Part shown: positions 47,499-58,441 of the stretch, in pieces
How positions within the stretch are numbered: position 1 is the first letter of the stretch
Layout of the letters: the number at the start of each line of letters is the position of its first letter
Source of the DNA: Ursus arctos
Taxonomy: Eukaryota; Chordata; Mammalia; Carnivora; Ursidae
DNA: 64,000 nt
Assembly (NCBI RefSeq): GCF_023065955.2
Contig: NW_026623008.1
Location: 26,501,001 to 26,565,000 of the forward strand
Direction of reading: 5' to 3'
The notes under the pieces: generated by a model
Seen by the model: only the letters and a program-made list of their open reading frames with translations
Told to the model about the DNA's origin: nothing
The model's database searches: none
Made by a program: the position numbers and the translations under genes

Positions 47499-47620
47499 CT
47501 ATGTTTTTCCATCGGAATTTCCTCGTTCGGCCAGGACCGTCGCTGTGCAGATCCCCGTCAGCGAGGTACCTCTCCTGGTACAAACGTAGCTGTCGCTTAT
47601 CATCATCCAACATCGTTTTC
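47499..47620 (-). CDS. CLSPN: claspin exon ([19 protein letters not shown])
   Basis: This 122-nt exon has acceptor tttttcctgcag and donor ACATAG|GTATCT. It encodes [19 protein letters not shown], then [11 protein letters not shown] and a KFRWKNI end. It continues the conserved helical region after the acidic patch and is in phase on both sides. Confidence 0.93.
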
Positions 47621-47710
47621 CTGCAGGAAAAACACAGCGTTCAAAACGGGACCACTCTGGCTGGTCGTAGAAACATCCCACCACGCAGGAGGGCCTGTTG
47701 GGATACTGAC

Positions 47711-47875
47711 ATGTGTATTTTCTTGATTTGATTCTGCAGCTCCTCATCGGAAGGAAGTACTTCGTCAATTTCGTCCTGTTCATATTCGTCAAGTTCTTCC
47801 CCGTCATACTCATCCTCACTTCCCACGTCACTCCCCGACACCTCTGCCTCATCCTCCAGGTATTTCTTCAACCTC
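47711..47875 (-). CDS. CLSPN: claspin exon ([21 protein letters not shown])
   Basis: This 165-nt exon has acceptor ttctttctag|GAGG and donor CACAT|GTCAGT. It encodes [20 protein letters not shown] through SQ/NQIKKIH. The motif is nearly identical to human, with clustered Ser-Asp/Glu sites that fit casein-kinase-type or CDC7 phosphorylation. Confidence 0.94.
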
Positions 47876-48004
47876 CTAGAAAAGAATTTTGAAGATTAGA
47901 AATGCAACAATGAATACAAACACACACACACACTATGGATGCAGTGAGAAAAGCAGAACATAGAGCCACTTAAATTTTAATAATACATATTGAAGATACT
48001 TAAA

Positions 48005-48190
48005 GTCTATCATGTAATACACACTGTATGCCGATAACTGTGCTTTGCAGGCATCGTGGCATTAGCTCAGGGGGGAGGACTATTATTCCCTTCAATTTAC
48101 AGCTGGATGAACTGAGACCGAGAAAGTAAATAAATTACCCAAAGCCACACAGCTAGGAGGTAGCAGAGCCTGGATCCGATAAAGTTCTTT
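48005..48190 (-). mobile_element. MIR in CLSPN intron
   Basis: ATTTACAGCTGGATGAACTG, CAAAGCCACACAGCTAGGAG, GCAGAGCCTGGATCCGA. Confidence 0.78.
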
Positions 48191-48936
48191 TAAGCCAGAA
48201 CTCCCAATCTCCTCTCCACATTTGGGACATACCTGCCGGCAGGTCCAGGTTATCCTGCTCTGTATTTAAGCTCACCAGTGTTGGGAGACAGAGACAGTGT
48301 GGTAATAGCCTGGGATCTCTTACAGCCACCAGATCTTTGACCCCCAAGTTAGAGTCATGACTGAGGCTCAGAGTTACTGGTAAGTAAAACCACTACTAGT
48401 TAGTTTCGTGACCTCAGTTCCTACTGAGAACAAATCTGCTGTCACTTTGGGTTCAAAGTCCTGACATCTATGGTCATGAGTGGCAGAAGTTTGATGGCTT
48501 TCTGAAGGCTAATTTTTATCAAAGACTTGCATTATTTTTTTTAGAGCTGAATTCCTCTAAATCTTAGGGTTCCTGGGGAATTCCTTTGAGGGCTACCACC
48601 TACTGAGTTCTCTAATCTTCCCATTTACCCACTTGGAGCACTTCAACGTTCAGCCATCGTTCTTTCTAAGATTTCATTTGGACAAAGGACTCTGCAGTTA
48701 AATAAGGTTTAAGAACCACTACCTTAGAAAAATCTATAGATGACCCAAAGCTGCAAGAGATAGTTAATTTGACAACTGACAAATTAAAACCCCAACCTGA
48801 TCTTACTAGAATGGAATGATGGGCTAGAGACAATAATACGGAGCTAGCAGGGATCAGTATGGTATTCTAACATGTGAATTCCAAAAGTCATCCACGTACA
48901 ATATAATACTGAATACCTCGTAAAATGGTCTTTATA

Positions 48937-49118
48937 GGGCACCTGGGTGGCTCAGTTGGTTAAGCGACTGTCGTCAGCTCAGGTCATGACCCTGGAGTCT
49001 GAGGATCAAGTCCCGCATCGGGCTCCCTGCTCAGCGGGGAGTCTGCTTCTCCCTCTGACCCTCCCCCCTTCATGCTCTCTCTCAAATAAATGAAATCTTA
49101 AAAAAAATAAAATAAAAT
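48937..49118 (+). mobile_element. CAN-SINE in CLSPN intron
   Basis: TSD AAAATGGTCTTTATA at 48922-48936 and 49119-49133. Confidence 0.92.
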
Positions 49119-49921
49119 AAAATGGTCTTTATAAAACTTTTAACATCATGGGAAAATGTTTATGGATATCCTAAGTGAGAAAAAAGGAAGACACAAAAGT
49201 GTACATACCAAAAAAAAAAAAAACAACAAACCTGCACAGATCTCAACTATATGAAAATTATTGCATAAAAATGGTTATGGAGCAGTCTACCATCCACATG
49301 TTCATTAAATATTTGGACGGTGAACACAGATGACTTTTTATTTGTAGCTTTCTGTTTTCTTTTAAATATTCTAAAATAAATGGCTTACTTTCATAAGCAG
49401 AACAACAAAACATTAAAAAAAATGAACGGGAGGTCATATGCCCAAGACTAGGATGAGGAAAACCTGAAATGACAGTAATTCATAGGAAAAAAGACCCTAT
49501 TCCTAGACAAGCAATTTTCCTTGTCTACTGAGTCCTCAGGACCTACAGTGACTCAGCTCTTACGATCCTTGGTTACTTTATAAGTAGTATGCATCCAGAA
49601 CAAGCGTGTGGTTGTACCACTACCTACAGCCGGAGTCGGGCCACACCTGAGGATAAAGAGAATAGCCAGGACATGAGGAGTTGGGAAGCGATGTCATGTG
49701 AGAAACAGCCGAAGGAACTAGAGATATGGTATAGAACTCACTTACAGGAGTCCCTAACCATCTCTGAACACTCAAGAGACGTCATGTGAATGGGGTTTAC
49801 TTGTCTGTGTTAACCACAAACAGCAACCGAACCAGCGGACTTAGGGAAACCGGTAGCAAGCTACAATTCACCCGTCAGGAGAACTTTCTCTAGCGATGGA
49901 AGGAGTGGACGTAACACCTAC

Positions 49922-50025
49922 ATTTGCCTTCTCAGCTTCTCAGACTGCTGCAGGAGCTCTTCCTCATCGTCATCTTCACGGTCTTGCAGGGCCACATCTT
50001 CGTTAGCAGAGTTCCTGCCTTCATC
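49922..50025 (-). CDS. CLSPN: claspin exon, acidic patch continued
   Basis: This 104-nt exon has acceptor gatttttcag. The donor lies inside a Met codon: CAAAT|GTAGGT, with the G supplied by the next exon. It encodes DEGRNSANEDVALQDREDDDEEELLQQSEKLRRQ. Placing the donor after ATG instead would bring in an in-frame TAG, which supports the AT|GT choice. Confidence 0.9.
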
Positions 50026-50240
50026 CTGAAAAATCAGAGTATCACACACCAAGTTAAGCAGAACAAAACGTGTCCGCAACTAAAACAGGATTTATAAACT
50101 TCTGCCCAAACATCTCTTTCTAGGAAATGGCTTCGGAAAACACGCCAAACGTAGAATTCTCAACAACTCAGATGAGGAAGAAGGCAGACGGCGGCAACAC
50201 CACCTGGCCTTCAGATAGGATTACTCTGCTTCAAACTCAC

Positions 50241-50316
50241 CTCATCGCTATCAAACTCATCATCATTTGGGACAAGCCGGAAGTCTCCAAATTCCTCCTC
50301 CTCACCTTCTTCTTCC
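50241..50316 (-). CDS. CLSPN: claspin exon, start of acidic patch
   Basis: This 76-nt exon has acceptor gcactgtag and donor GATGAG|GTGAGT. It encodes EEEGEEEEFGDFRLVPNDDEFDSDE, matching human EEEFGDFRLVSND. It opens the acidic region (about residues 986-1100 in human) reported to recruit CDC7 kinase. It precedes the 3.2-kb intron packed with retrocopies. Confidence 0.92.
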
Positions 50317-50489
50317 CTACAGTGCAGATCAAGAAACCAATAAATATGTTGTTGAAAACAAACTACAAGGATTCAGCCAACTTAGGAATTGAAACTATTT
50401 TATTGGCACCAACAATCTCTTCAAGAAACAGGAAACAAGATACCTTGCCTTTAAAAAAAAATTGTTTGTGATAAAATACACCTAACATA

Positions 50490-51345
50490 AGGCACCTAAT
50501 CTCAGCTGGTCTGCCCGAGACCCCCTTGAGCGCCAACCCTGTTCCCCCGCGCGGTCCTATTTCCGCTCCAACAAGATGAAAGAAATGACCAGGAACCAGG
50601 AGAAACTCGCCAAACTGTATGCACACGTGCACATTGGTGGGAAAGGGACTGCTCGCTGAGAGGAGGAGGTTCATAGAACGGCTACAGCAGATGACTAAAA
50701 ACTTCGGTTCTCCTTAAAGAAGTGAGTGGGAAACAACATCTCCGGTAGTGAAGAAGTGACTACGTTCACACACCAAGGAACAGCGATCCACTTGAACAAC
50801 CCCAAGTGCATGCCTCGCTGGCAGCGAACACTTGCACCATTACAGGCCGCGCTGGGACAGAGCAGCTGACAGCAGTGCGCCCCAGGATCTTAAACCAACT
50901 TGGTGTAGACAGTCTGACTGGTTGAGGAAGACTGGCTGAAGCTCTGCCCACACCATCTGGGGATGGAAAAGCACCGCTTGCTACCAGAGAGGAGGAGGAC
51001 GATGAAGTTCCAGATCTTGGGGAGAACTGTGATGAAGCTTCCAGGAGTGAAGCAAACTGAACTGAGTCAACTTCTAAAGAAGATAAAACTTGAAGAAGTG
51101 ACTGGGAGCTGCTATTTTATATTATGACCGCTTTTTAAAATTTTGTTCATGGATCTGACAAAATCCAGATCTCTAATATGTTTCAGCCCAAGCCCCTTGG
51201 ACACTGCAGCTCTTTCCAGGTTTTGCTTAGACACAATTTATTCTTTGCAGCTAATGAAGCTGAAGAAGCCTGGGAATAAAGTTTGAAACTTTGATACAAG
51301 TTAATGGTTTAAAAGTTAATAAAGTGCTTTGCCTAGGGGAAAAAA
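50490..51345 (+). pseudogene. BTF3: BTF3 processed pseudogene, antisense inside CLSPN
   Basis: An intronless copy of basic transcription factor 3 (NAC beta subunit). It begins in the 5' coding part, has the internal ATG at 50576 (MKEMTRNQEKLAKL) and ends at the TGA at 51058-51060. The residual protein includes [13 protein letters not shown] near the C-terminus and IHLNNPK in the middle, closer to BTF3 than to BTF3L4. The ATG-to-stop distance (485 nt) is not a multiple of three. CGC is followed directly by TGA at the end of the GKGTAR motif, and more stops follow. The 3' UTR, AATAAAG and a short A-tract (51339-51348) are retained. CATAAG(G)CAC at 50496 and 51351 is a possible target duplication. 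Confidence 0.9.
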
Positions 51346-51368
51346 AATCACATAAGCACAATGCCCAG

Positions 51369-51469
51369 AGCCGAGCCCGACGCGGGGTTTGATCTCAAGG
51401 CCCTGAGATCGCAACCTGCACCAAAAGCAAGAGTCAGATGCTTAACTGACTGAGCCACCCAGGCGCCCC
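51369..51469 (-). mobile_element. CAN-SINE head fragment at the BTF3 pseudogene tail
   Basis: Reverse tRNA-like head only (AACTGACTGAGCCACCCAGG), adjoining the retrocopy's A-tract. Confidence 0.8.
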
Positions 51470-51474
51470 AAAAC

Positions 51475-51704
51475 GTTGTACCCTTTAAACAACAATTCTC
51501 CACTCTTCCCTCCCCTCAGCTCCTGGGCAACCATCCTACCTTCCGTCTCTATGAATTTGACTGCTCTCAGTACCTCAACTAAGTGGAATCCTACAGTACT
51601 TGTATTTTGGGGACTGGCTTATGTCACCTAGCATAATGTCCTCAAGGTTCATCCACGTTGCCACGTGTGTCAGAATTTTTTTCCCTTTTGAGGCTGAATA
51701 ATCC

Positions 51705-51747
<43 letters not shown>

Positions 51748-52135
51748 ACCACATGTTATTTCTCCACTTGGGATGCTTCCCACCTTTTGGTTATTATGAA
51801 TAATGCTACTATGAACATGGGTGTACAAATATCTGAGACCCTGTTGCCACTTCTTTTGTGAATATACTTGAAAGTGGAATTGCTGGATCATATTCTATTT
51901 TTAATTTTTTGAGACACTACCATTCTGATTTCCACTGAAGCTTCAACATTTTATATTCCCACCAGCAGTGGAGAAGGGTTCCAATTTCTCCATATCCTCA
52001 CAAACACTTGTTGTTTTGTGGGCTTTTTTTTTTTTAATAGTAGCCATCCTAATGGGTGTGAGGTAGTATCTTATTGTGGTTGTGATTTGCATTTCCCTAA
52101 TTATTAGTATCGAACACTTTCATGTGCTTATTCTT
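51475..52135 (-). mobile_element. L1 3' UTR fragment in CLSPN intron
   Basis: Antisense L1: AATTTGACTGCTCTCAGTACC, CACCTAGCATAATGTCC, CCACCAGCAGTGG, GATTTGCATTTCCCTAATT. It includes a (TG)n run at 51708-51744. Confidence 0.75.
51708..51744. repeat. (TG)n microsatellite
   Basis: About 18 TG units inside the L1 3' end in the CLSPN intron. Confidence 0.95.
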
Positions 52136-52139
52136 ACCT

Positions 52140-52915
52140 TTTTTTTTTTTTAAAGAGAAATGTCCTGTTTAATGGTAAAGCTTAGCACACTTCTAGCACC
52201 AGCCATGGCCTGAAGTCGAAGCAGCAGGGACAGGAAGGTGACTCCCATGGAGTCTCACACGGCAAAGACAATGAGGAAGGCGACCATCACACAGAAGAGC
52301 CCCATATTCTCAGACAGCGCAAAGCCCAGAATGGCACAGGAGAAGAGCTGCTTGAGAGATGGGCTCCTGGCACAGTCAATGATCAAGCTGCAAACACTGT
52401 TCCAGTGTCAGCCCCTGAACCAGCCACACTGATCGTGGCAGCCCCAGCACCAATAAACGTGGCTGCTGGGGCACCTGGGTGGCTCAGTGGGTTAAGTGGC
52501 TGCCTTCAGCCCAGGTCATGATCCCAGGGTCCTGGGATCGAGCCCCACATCAGGCTCCCTGCTCAGCGGGGAGCCTGCTTCTCCCTCTCCCTCTGCCCTT
52601 CCTCCCCGCTTGTTGTCTCTCTCTTTCAAGTAAATAAGTTTAAAAAAAATTTTTTTTTAATAAAAAATAAAAGAAATAAATGTGGCTGCTGCAACGATGT
52701 CCCAGGAGACAACACTGGTCTGGAACTCCGTCAGGCCCCCTGGAATGGGGAGCTGCTGTAGGATGGCTGTTTAGATGGGATCCTGGCCTACTCAAGGAGG
52801 CACACACAGGCCTAACTGCAGCCCTGGTACAACAGTGGATCAGAGCCAGAGGAATGAGCAGTGCCCAGTGGTCTGCACTGTCTGCCCCCAGCTTTCGCTC
52901 TAGGTCTCTACTCTT
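52140..52915 (-). pseudogene. ATP5MC1: ATP5MC1 processed pseudogene, split by a SINE
   Basis: A minus-strand retrocopy of mitochondrial ATP synthase subunit c. The start codon position reads GTG at 52876-52878, followed by QTTG. The presequence keeps SKQPSYS, which is specific to ATP5MC1 among the three paralogues. The mature part keeps [15 protein letters not shown] and [10 protein letters not shown] before TGA at 52255-52257. Frameshifts and stops break the reading frame. A CAN-SINE (52469-52674) with a 17-bp target duplication splits the GAGAATV region. A poly-T run at 52140-52151 is its A-tail, and ATTAAA (minus strand) is at 52168-52173. It lies in the same CLSPN intron as the BTF3 copy and is sense to CLSPN. 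Confidence 0.9.
52469..52674 (+). mobile_element. CAN-SINE splitting the ATP5MC1 pseudogene
   Basis: TSD AATAAA(C/T)GTGGCTGCTG at 52452-52468 and 52675-52691. Confidence 0.92.
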
Positions 52916-52933
52916 GCTGTTTTTGTTTTTGTT

Positions 52934-53125
52934 TTTTTTTAAAGATTTTATTTATTTGACAGAGAAAGACACAGCGAGAGAGGGAACACAAGCAGGGGGA
53001 GTGGGAGAGGGAGAAGCAGGCTTCCCGCTGAGCAGGGAGCCCAATGAGGGGCTCGATCCCAGGACCCTGGGATTATGACCTGAGCTGAAGGCAGACCCTT
53101 AACGACTGAGCCACCCAGGTGCCCC
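52934..53125 (-). mobile_element. CAN-SINE in CLSPN intron
   Basis: Reverse copy ending GAGCCACCCAGGTGCCCC. Flanked by TGTTT(T)TTGTTTTTTT-type sequence. Confidence 0.88.
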
Positions 53126-53138
53126 ATGTTTGTTTTTT

Positions 53139-53341
53139 TATTTTTTTTAAGACATTATTTATTTATTTGAGAGAGAGAGAAAGCATGAGTGGGGGGAAGG
53201 GTGGAGGGAGAGGGAGAAGCAGACTCCCTGCTGAGCAGGGAGCCCAACCCGGGGCCAGTCACGGGGCTCAATCCCAGGACCCTGAGATCATGACCAGAGC
53301 CCAAGTCAGACGCTTAACTGACTGAGTCACCCAGGCACTCC
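53139..53341 (-). mobile_element. CAN-SINE in CLSPN intron
   Basis: A second reverse copy 14 bases from the first. Head GAGTCACCCAGGCACTCC. Confidence 0.86.
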
Positions 53342-53542
53342 ATATTCTTGCGTTCTTTAACCCTGTTCTCCACCAACTAAAGGAAAGCATTGTAATTTCC
53401 TTACTTTGTAAACGAGACTCAAATGTACTTGCAAGACTCTCAGACAGGACATGAAGCCCCTACGATGGTTCGTTATTGCTGACCTCAGGATTTTATCAGA
53501 AGACTGGGCCTTCCTACGTTCCCTCCAATCGCTGAGACTCAC

Positions 53543-53654
53543 CTGTCTGTGGGGAAAGAACCTGAGCAAAGAGCAAGTGCTTCTTCCATGGGGTCCCCCA
53601 AGCTGCTCTCCTTCTCCTGCTTATTTAACTCTGATGGAGCCAGAGTAGAGGCAT
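53543..53654 (-). CDS. CLSPN: claspin exon carrying Chk1-binding repeat 3
   Basis: This 112-nt exon has acceptor gtgatacag and donor GACAG|GTGAGT. Translation gives [17 protein letters not shown], then [18 protein letters not shown], the third Chk1-binding repeat. Its Ser falls at human position 982 by counting from the C-terminus. It joins the next exon through an AG|G Arg codon. Confidence 0.93.
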
Positions 53655-53749
53655 CTGTATCACAACAAAGAAAAAGATTTGTCACCAAGAAATAACAGCC
53701 TTGTCCTCTCTCCCCAGCTCAATACAGTTCTAAGGTAAGCTTGCCAAAA

Positions 53750-53880
53750 AGAGCTCACCATCCATCCATTCAACAAACTCTTATTTGGTGCTTCCTATGT
53801 GCCAGGCACCAGGGACACAGTAGTGAACAAAACACAAATCCCAGCTCCCACAGAGCTGACATCCTAGCATCGGCGAGAGG
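53750..53880 (-). mobile_element. L2 3' end, antisense
   Basis: CATTCAACAAACTCTTATTTGG, CTATGTGCCAGGCACCAGGG, GTAGTGAACAAAACACAAATCC. Confidence 0.7.
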
Positions 53881-54190
53881 GAAACACACAGGTGGAAATA
53901 AGCAGACATTTATATGAAATTTACTACACACCAACACGCTTCTAAGCTTTGCACGCATATTCACCATAAATGAGAAATTGCATGACAAAAGCCGAAGCTT
54001 AAGCTGACATTTTACCACCTTAAGAAAGTAAGGGCTCTAAATGTCATGAAGCTAAGAATTCAACCTACACACAAGAATCCATCACAGCCCTGTTTCCTGT
54101 GAACTTTTCACCCAAGGGCAACAGGCTTCAAGGACACTGACTTAAGATATTTGGCTGTGATGAGCCTGATACTCTCTGTTGGATATTTAC

Positions 54191-54417
54191 CCTGAGAAGT
54201 GAATTTTCCGGAACAAAGATTCAGAAGTTCCTCCAGGTTCTCTTTCTTGTCGTTCTTCCTGGGCAGGGTTTTTTCAGCTTGAGAGGTGAACTTTCCGGTA
54301 CACAGATCCAACAGCTCATCCATGTTGGCATCCATGGCATTCTCATCCATACTGGCCAAGGGCAATCCAGGCTTCAAAGCTGGGTATTGATTCCTGTGGT
54401 TTCTAACATTTAAGAAC
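54191..54417 (-). CDS. CLSPN: claspin exon carrying Chk1-binding repeats 1 and 2
   Basis: This 227-nt exon has acceptor cttgtag and donor TCTCAGG|GTAAAT. It encodes [10 protein letters not shown], then [13 protein letters not shown] and [13 protein letters not shown]. These are the two main phospho-dependent CHK1-binding motifs. Counting back from the C-terminus puts their Thr and Ser at human positions 916 and 945, as known. They bind the CHK1 kinase domain when phosphorylated after ATR activation. Confidence 0.96.
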
Positions 54418-54488
54418 CTACAAGCACAATAAAAAATATAAGAAACTGTCTAGGGGAAAAATAAAGTAGAGGCTAAAAAATTTTAAAG

Positions 54489-54668
54489 AGGATTTTTTTT
54501 TTAAGAAGATGGGGGGAGGGGCAGAGGGAGAAGTTGAGAGAGAATCTTAGGTAGGCTCCATACCCAGAGCAGAGCCCAAGGCAGGGCTCGATCTCACAAC
54601 CCTGAGATCATGACCTGAGCCAAAATCAAGAGTCGGACGTTTAACTGACTGAGCCACCCAGGCACCCT
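54489..54668 (-). mobile_element. older CAN-SINE in CLSPN intron
   Basis: Reverse: GATGGGGGGAGGGGCAGAGG through GAGCCACCCAGGCACCC. Confidence 0.83.
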
Positions 54669-54721
54669 GTGGGTAAAAAAAATTTGATGTTTGTAAAATC
54701 AAACTTAAAAGCTGAATTCCA

Positions 54722-54918
54722 GGGGCGCCTGGGTGGCACAGCGGTTGAGCACCTGCCTTCAGCTCAGGGTGTGATCCCGGCGTTATGGGATCGAGCCCCA
54801 CATCAGGCTCCTCCGCTATGAGCCTGCTTCTTCCTCTCCCACTCCCCCTGCTTGTGTTCCCTCTCTCGCTGGCTATCTCTGTCAAATAAATAAATAAAAA
54901 CTTAAAAAAAAAAAAAAA
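54722..54918 (+). mobile_element. CAN-SINE, first of two at one target
   Basis: Flanked by AAAAGCTGAATTCCA at 54707-54721 and again at 54919-54933. Confidence 0.92.
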
Positions 54919-54933
54919 AAAAGCTGAATTCCA

Positions 54934-55130
54934 GGGGTGCCTGGGCAGCTCAGTCGGTTAGGCATCTGCCTTTGCCTCAGGTCATGATCTTGGAGTCCTG
55001 GGATCGAACCCCGAGTCAGGCTCCCTGCTTGGCGGGGAGTCCGCTTCTCCCTCTCCCTCTGCCCCTCCCCCCGCTCATGCTCTCTCTCAAATAAATAAAT
55101 AAAATCTTAAAAAAAAAAAAAAAAAAAAAA
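54934..55130 (+). mobile_element. CAN-SINE, second at the same target
   Basis: Starts right after the second AAAAGCTGAATTCCA and is followed by AAGCTGAATCCC, a third copy of the target. Confidence 0.9.
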
Positions 55131-55614
55131 GCTGAATCCCAAACCAGAAGACCAAGGATTCAAACTGTAGCCTATGATAATCTAAAGAGGGAGGGAATTT
55201 AATAAAAGAATAAATGCTATTTGAAAGGTAAAGGAGTAAAGGATAATTTTTGGTTTCAGACAGTGCCAGAGTAGAACTCGGTGTTATATCCATGTAATGT
55301 GCCACGGATCTGTCCATCCTCAATCCCACACAACAAGCCTAACACAGCAGGACAGATAATTCAATGCCCTTACAAGAGCTGTGCATTTCAACTAAAGCAG
55401 AGATCGAAGGATCGGAATGCCAGCAAGGAATATTTACGTTTTATTTTCTGGAGAGCTTTTGTTCAAACTTGCAGAATGTAATACTAATGGTCTGTACACC
55501 TTCTCTTTCTCAGAAGAGAAAGCACAGATGGAGCGACAGAAGCTCACTTTATTTTTAAACAAAATTAAGCAGTACCCAGCACCATCCCACCCACAGAAAC
55601 ATAAAACTACCTAC

Positions 55615-55769
55615 CCATCTGCATCCAACAGTTGGCTCTGAGTGTCATCTTCTAAACAGAACTGGAAGTCTCCGGCTCCTAGGAAAAGTGTCTTAGGCTC
55701 TGGGGAGGCGTTATACAGATCCTGGGAATCCTCTATGGGAAGTGAAGGCTCAGACAGCTTTCCTGAACT
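55615..55769 (-). CDS. CLSPN: claspin exon ([16 protein letters not shown])
   Basis: This 155-nt exon has acceptor ggtgccag and donor GATGG|GTAGGT. It encodes [20 protein letters not shown] through QSQLLDADG, including IEDSQ and TQSQ, SQ sites of the ATR/ATM consensus type. It ends two bases into a Gly codon and joins in phase to the exon at 54191-54417. Confidence 0.93.
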
Positions 55770-56094
55770 CTGGCACCAAAACAAAACCAAACAAAAACAA
55801 AACATTTTATAATTGTCATTCACTGTCATGACAACAACAGAAGTTGCTATTTACAGGATTTTATCTACTCTCAGGCAATTGTAGTTGAGGAGGACAATGC
55901 ATAGCCAAGAGAAGAAGAAAGAAAAATGTCTTCAAGAAAGTAAGGACACTGGATGAGGCTTGTTTTTAATACACAAGGGGGTGGTTTCTTTAAACTGAAC
56001 ATACATGATGTGGTGGGAGCTGGTTGGCTTGGACACAATTTAGCAGTGTGGGAAGTAAAAGGAGGGGGAGATCAGAAAACCATTACCATCTTAC

Positions 56095-56294
56095 CTTAGA
56101 AGCTGAGCTAACCAAACTGGCTCGAAATAGCCCAGGGGAAGGAGACCTGAATCCTCCTGCCGTAGGGAAAAAGCTGGTCCCACGGCCTGTCTGTCTGTTG
56201 CAAGGCTGATAGGATGGAATCGTGGAGCCAATCAGCTCAAAGCTGCTATTGTGGCTGCTCTCCTTTGTTAGCAATGAGCATGAATCATCTTCAT
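56095..56294 (-). CDS. CLSPN: claspin exon ([16 protein letters not shown])
   Basis: This 200-nt exon has acceptor ttctttag and donor TCTAAG|GTAAGA. It encodes [17 protein letters not shown] through [11 protein letters not shown]. The stretch is nearly identical to human claspin about residues 758-824, and is rich in Ser/Thr with several SP sites (RSPSPG). Confidence 0.93.
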
Positions 56295-56887
56295 CTAAAG
56301 AAAGACAAATAACTTTTAAGTGCATGATTCCAGAAATCAGGTGGATCTGTTTAGGAAAAAGAATTGAGAATGAAACTGTCAGGTAACATTCACAGGCAAA
56401 CCTCTCAGGTTATATGTTCTCAAACATGAAGTTGAAGGTAAATTATAGTACTAAGATGGCATTATACGATCAGGATTTATCACTGAGCTAAGTGACATCT
56501 GAAAGTTCCCTTCTCTCACCCTGCCTAATGCCTATGATCACTCTCATTATCCAATCACGTATATATCTTACTTTCATCTACATGTGACAGAAATATTTCA
56601 CAGTTCACTTAATCAACACACACTACTGAGGACCTATTATATGTCCATGGTCAACTGTAAGGAACTGAATGTAAGTTTTCAAAAACAGAACCAAGAAAAA
56701 ACTTCTAATTCGTAAATTCCTTTCAGAAAGATTTTCTAACTCATAAATTCCTTTCATTGCCACAGGGAAGACTGAGAAAACTCTACTAGAGTTAAAAAAA
56801 AATGGAATCTTATGGAATTGTAGTCCTTAAGTACCAAAGTTAGAGGAGCTAAGAAAAGTCAAGTTCTGTATAAGAGTCACTACTTAC

Positions 56888-56952
56888 CCAGTTTGCTAGA
56901 CCTTTTGCCTGAGATTTCATCTGTTTCTGATTTTTCTTCACTAGGAAAGTAA
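56888..56952 (-). CDS. CLSPN: claspin small exon (YFPSEEKSETDE)
   Basis: This 65-nt exon has acceptor ttttgtag and donor CTGG|GTAAGTA. It encodes YFPSEEKSETDEISGKRSSKL plus one base of the next Asp codon. It matches the human segment YFPTEEKSETDE. It is too short for simple open-frame detection and is recognised from homology and phase. Confidence 0.88.
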
Positions 56953-56989
56953 CTACAAAATAAGAAGGTAAATTATTTATTTGTTTCTG

Positions 56990-57218
56990 CTTTTTTTCAA
57001 AGATTTGTTTGAGAGAGAGAGTGAGAGAGCAAGGGAGTGCACAGAGCACACAGGAGTGAGGGGAGGGGCAGAAGGAGAGGAAGAGGGAAAGAATCCCAAG
57101 CAGACTCCCCGCTGAGCCCAGAGCCAGGGGCAGGGCTCCAACCCATGACCCATGAGATCACGACCTGAGCAAAAATCAAGAGTCAGACGCTTAATTGACT
57201 GAGCCACCCAGGCACCCC
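56990..57218 (-). mobile_element. CAN-SINE in CLSPN intron
   Basis: Reverse copy between TGTTTCTGCTT repeats. Confidence 0.88.
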
Positions 57219-57287
57219 ATGTTTCTGCTTCTTATGAGAGGGGCAAACCCACGGGAATCTTATCTTTCCCTAGAGAGAATTACTTAC

Positions 57288-57463
57288 CCCATCTTGGAAG
57301 AGTTGTCCTTAAATAGAAGTAAGGTAGAATCGGATGACAGAGGCTTGGGGACAGAGAGAAGGCCAACTGACTTGCCAATGTCACTACTGCCATCACTGTT
57401 GTCTTTATCCATTTCTTTCTCTTTGGTTTCTATTTCTTCACTACTGAGAAGGAATTCTGCAAT
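57288..57463 (-). CDS. CLSPN: claspin exon ([13 protein letters not shown])
   Basis: This 176-nt exon is in phase 0 at its start and ends after two bases of a Gly codon (AAGATGGG|GTAAGT). It encodes [20 protein letters not shown] through SSKMG. The acceptor (gattggtgaag) has a poor pyrimidine tract, so it is the least certain acceptor in the gene, although the protein match starts exactly there. Confidence 0.88.
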
Positions 57464-58441
57464 CTTCACCAATCACGCCACCCAAAAACAAAGAGTCAAA
57501 AAATTTAAAAGCAAATATGCTGTTAGCCTGAAATATGGCTGCTTGGTTACAGGTCACATCTTAGATCTGGAAAGGTAAACTTGCAGGAAGCTCGGTCTAA
57601 CCATCAGCAGTGACATAACATCCCTGACGCTTCTAGAGCTCTTTTATATTTATTTTACCTTTTACCCTCCCCAACTTGCTACAAGATTGTGAAAGAAGAC
57701 TGAATTATCATTTTATTGAGGCAATGAGAGGTTAAATAATGAGCCCGAGATTGAAGGACAACTAGTAGCCTCAGACCAAAAACAGGCTGTGACATGCTGC
57801 CCAGTTCAGCCATCGCTTTCTTCTTTCTTTACCCAGGGATAACTCTGAACCAATTCTTGCAGTGACTGCAGAGTTCCAACAAGGGAGTTTTCCTTTTTCT
57901 TTTTTATTATTTATTATTATTATTGTTATTATTTATTATTTATTTTATATCTTTCTTTTTCTAAATACCCAAAACCCTATCATCATCTACCTTACCCAGG
58001 CAGAAAACAATACTGTGGAACGAGGGCAGGAGGCCCTTTTACAAATACCCTCCCCAGCAAAGAAAGAAACAAACTCAGAAGGTCTCAGCCTGCCTGAGAA
58101 CTTATTCCAGATCTCCACCTGACCAAGGTTAAGACTGCTGCTCATTCTGAAGAGAGAAAACTACATGAACAACAGAGATAAAAGCATCTATGAATACAAA
58201 GTCATTTACGTTTTAGCCTTATATTTCAATAAGCAGACTAACAGGTAGAAGCCAAGGCTAGAGGCAGTGAACGGCAGGTAGCCAAAGGTGCTGACAGAAC
58301 TGAATGTACTAGGACTTCGGTATCTCTGCCCCTAAAATCTCTTATACAATTGAACATGCTTACTCTACTCTTATTCAAATCTGATTTTCTATTTCCCTGA
58401 TCCATCCTGACCAAGTAACAAAATTAAATAATTGTCAGAAC

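Noticed and set aside
50576..51060. BTF3 frame as a functional retrogene
   Set aside because: Early in-frame stop and a net frameshift leave no complete product.
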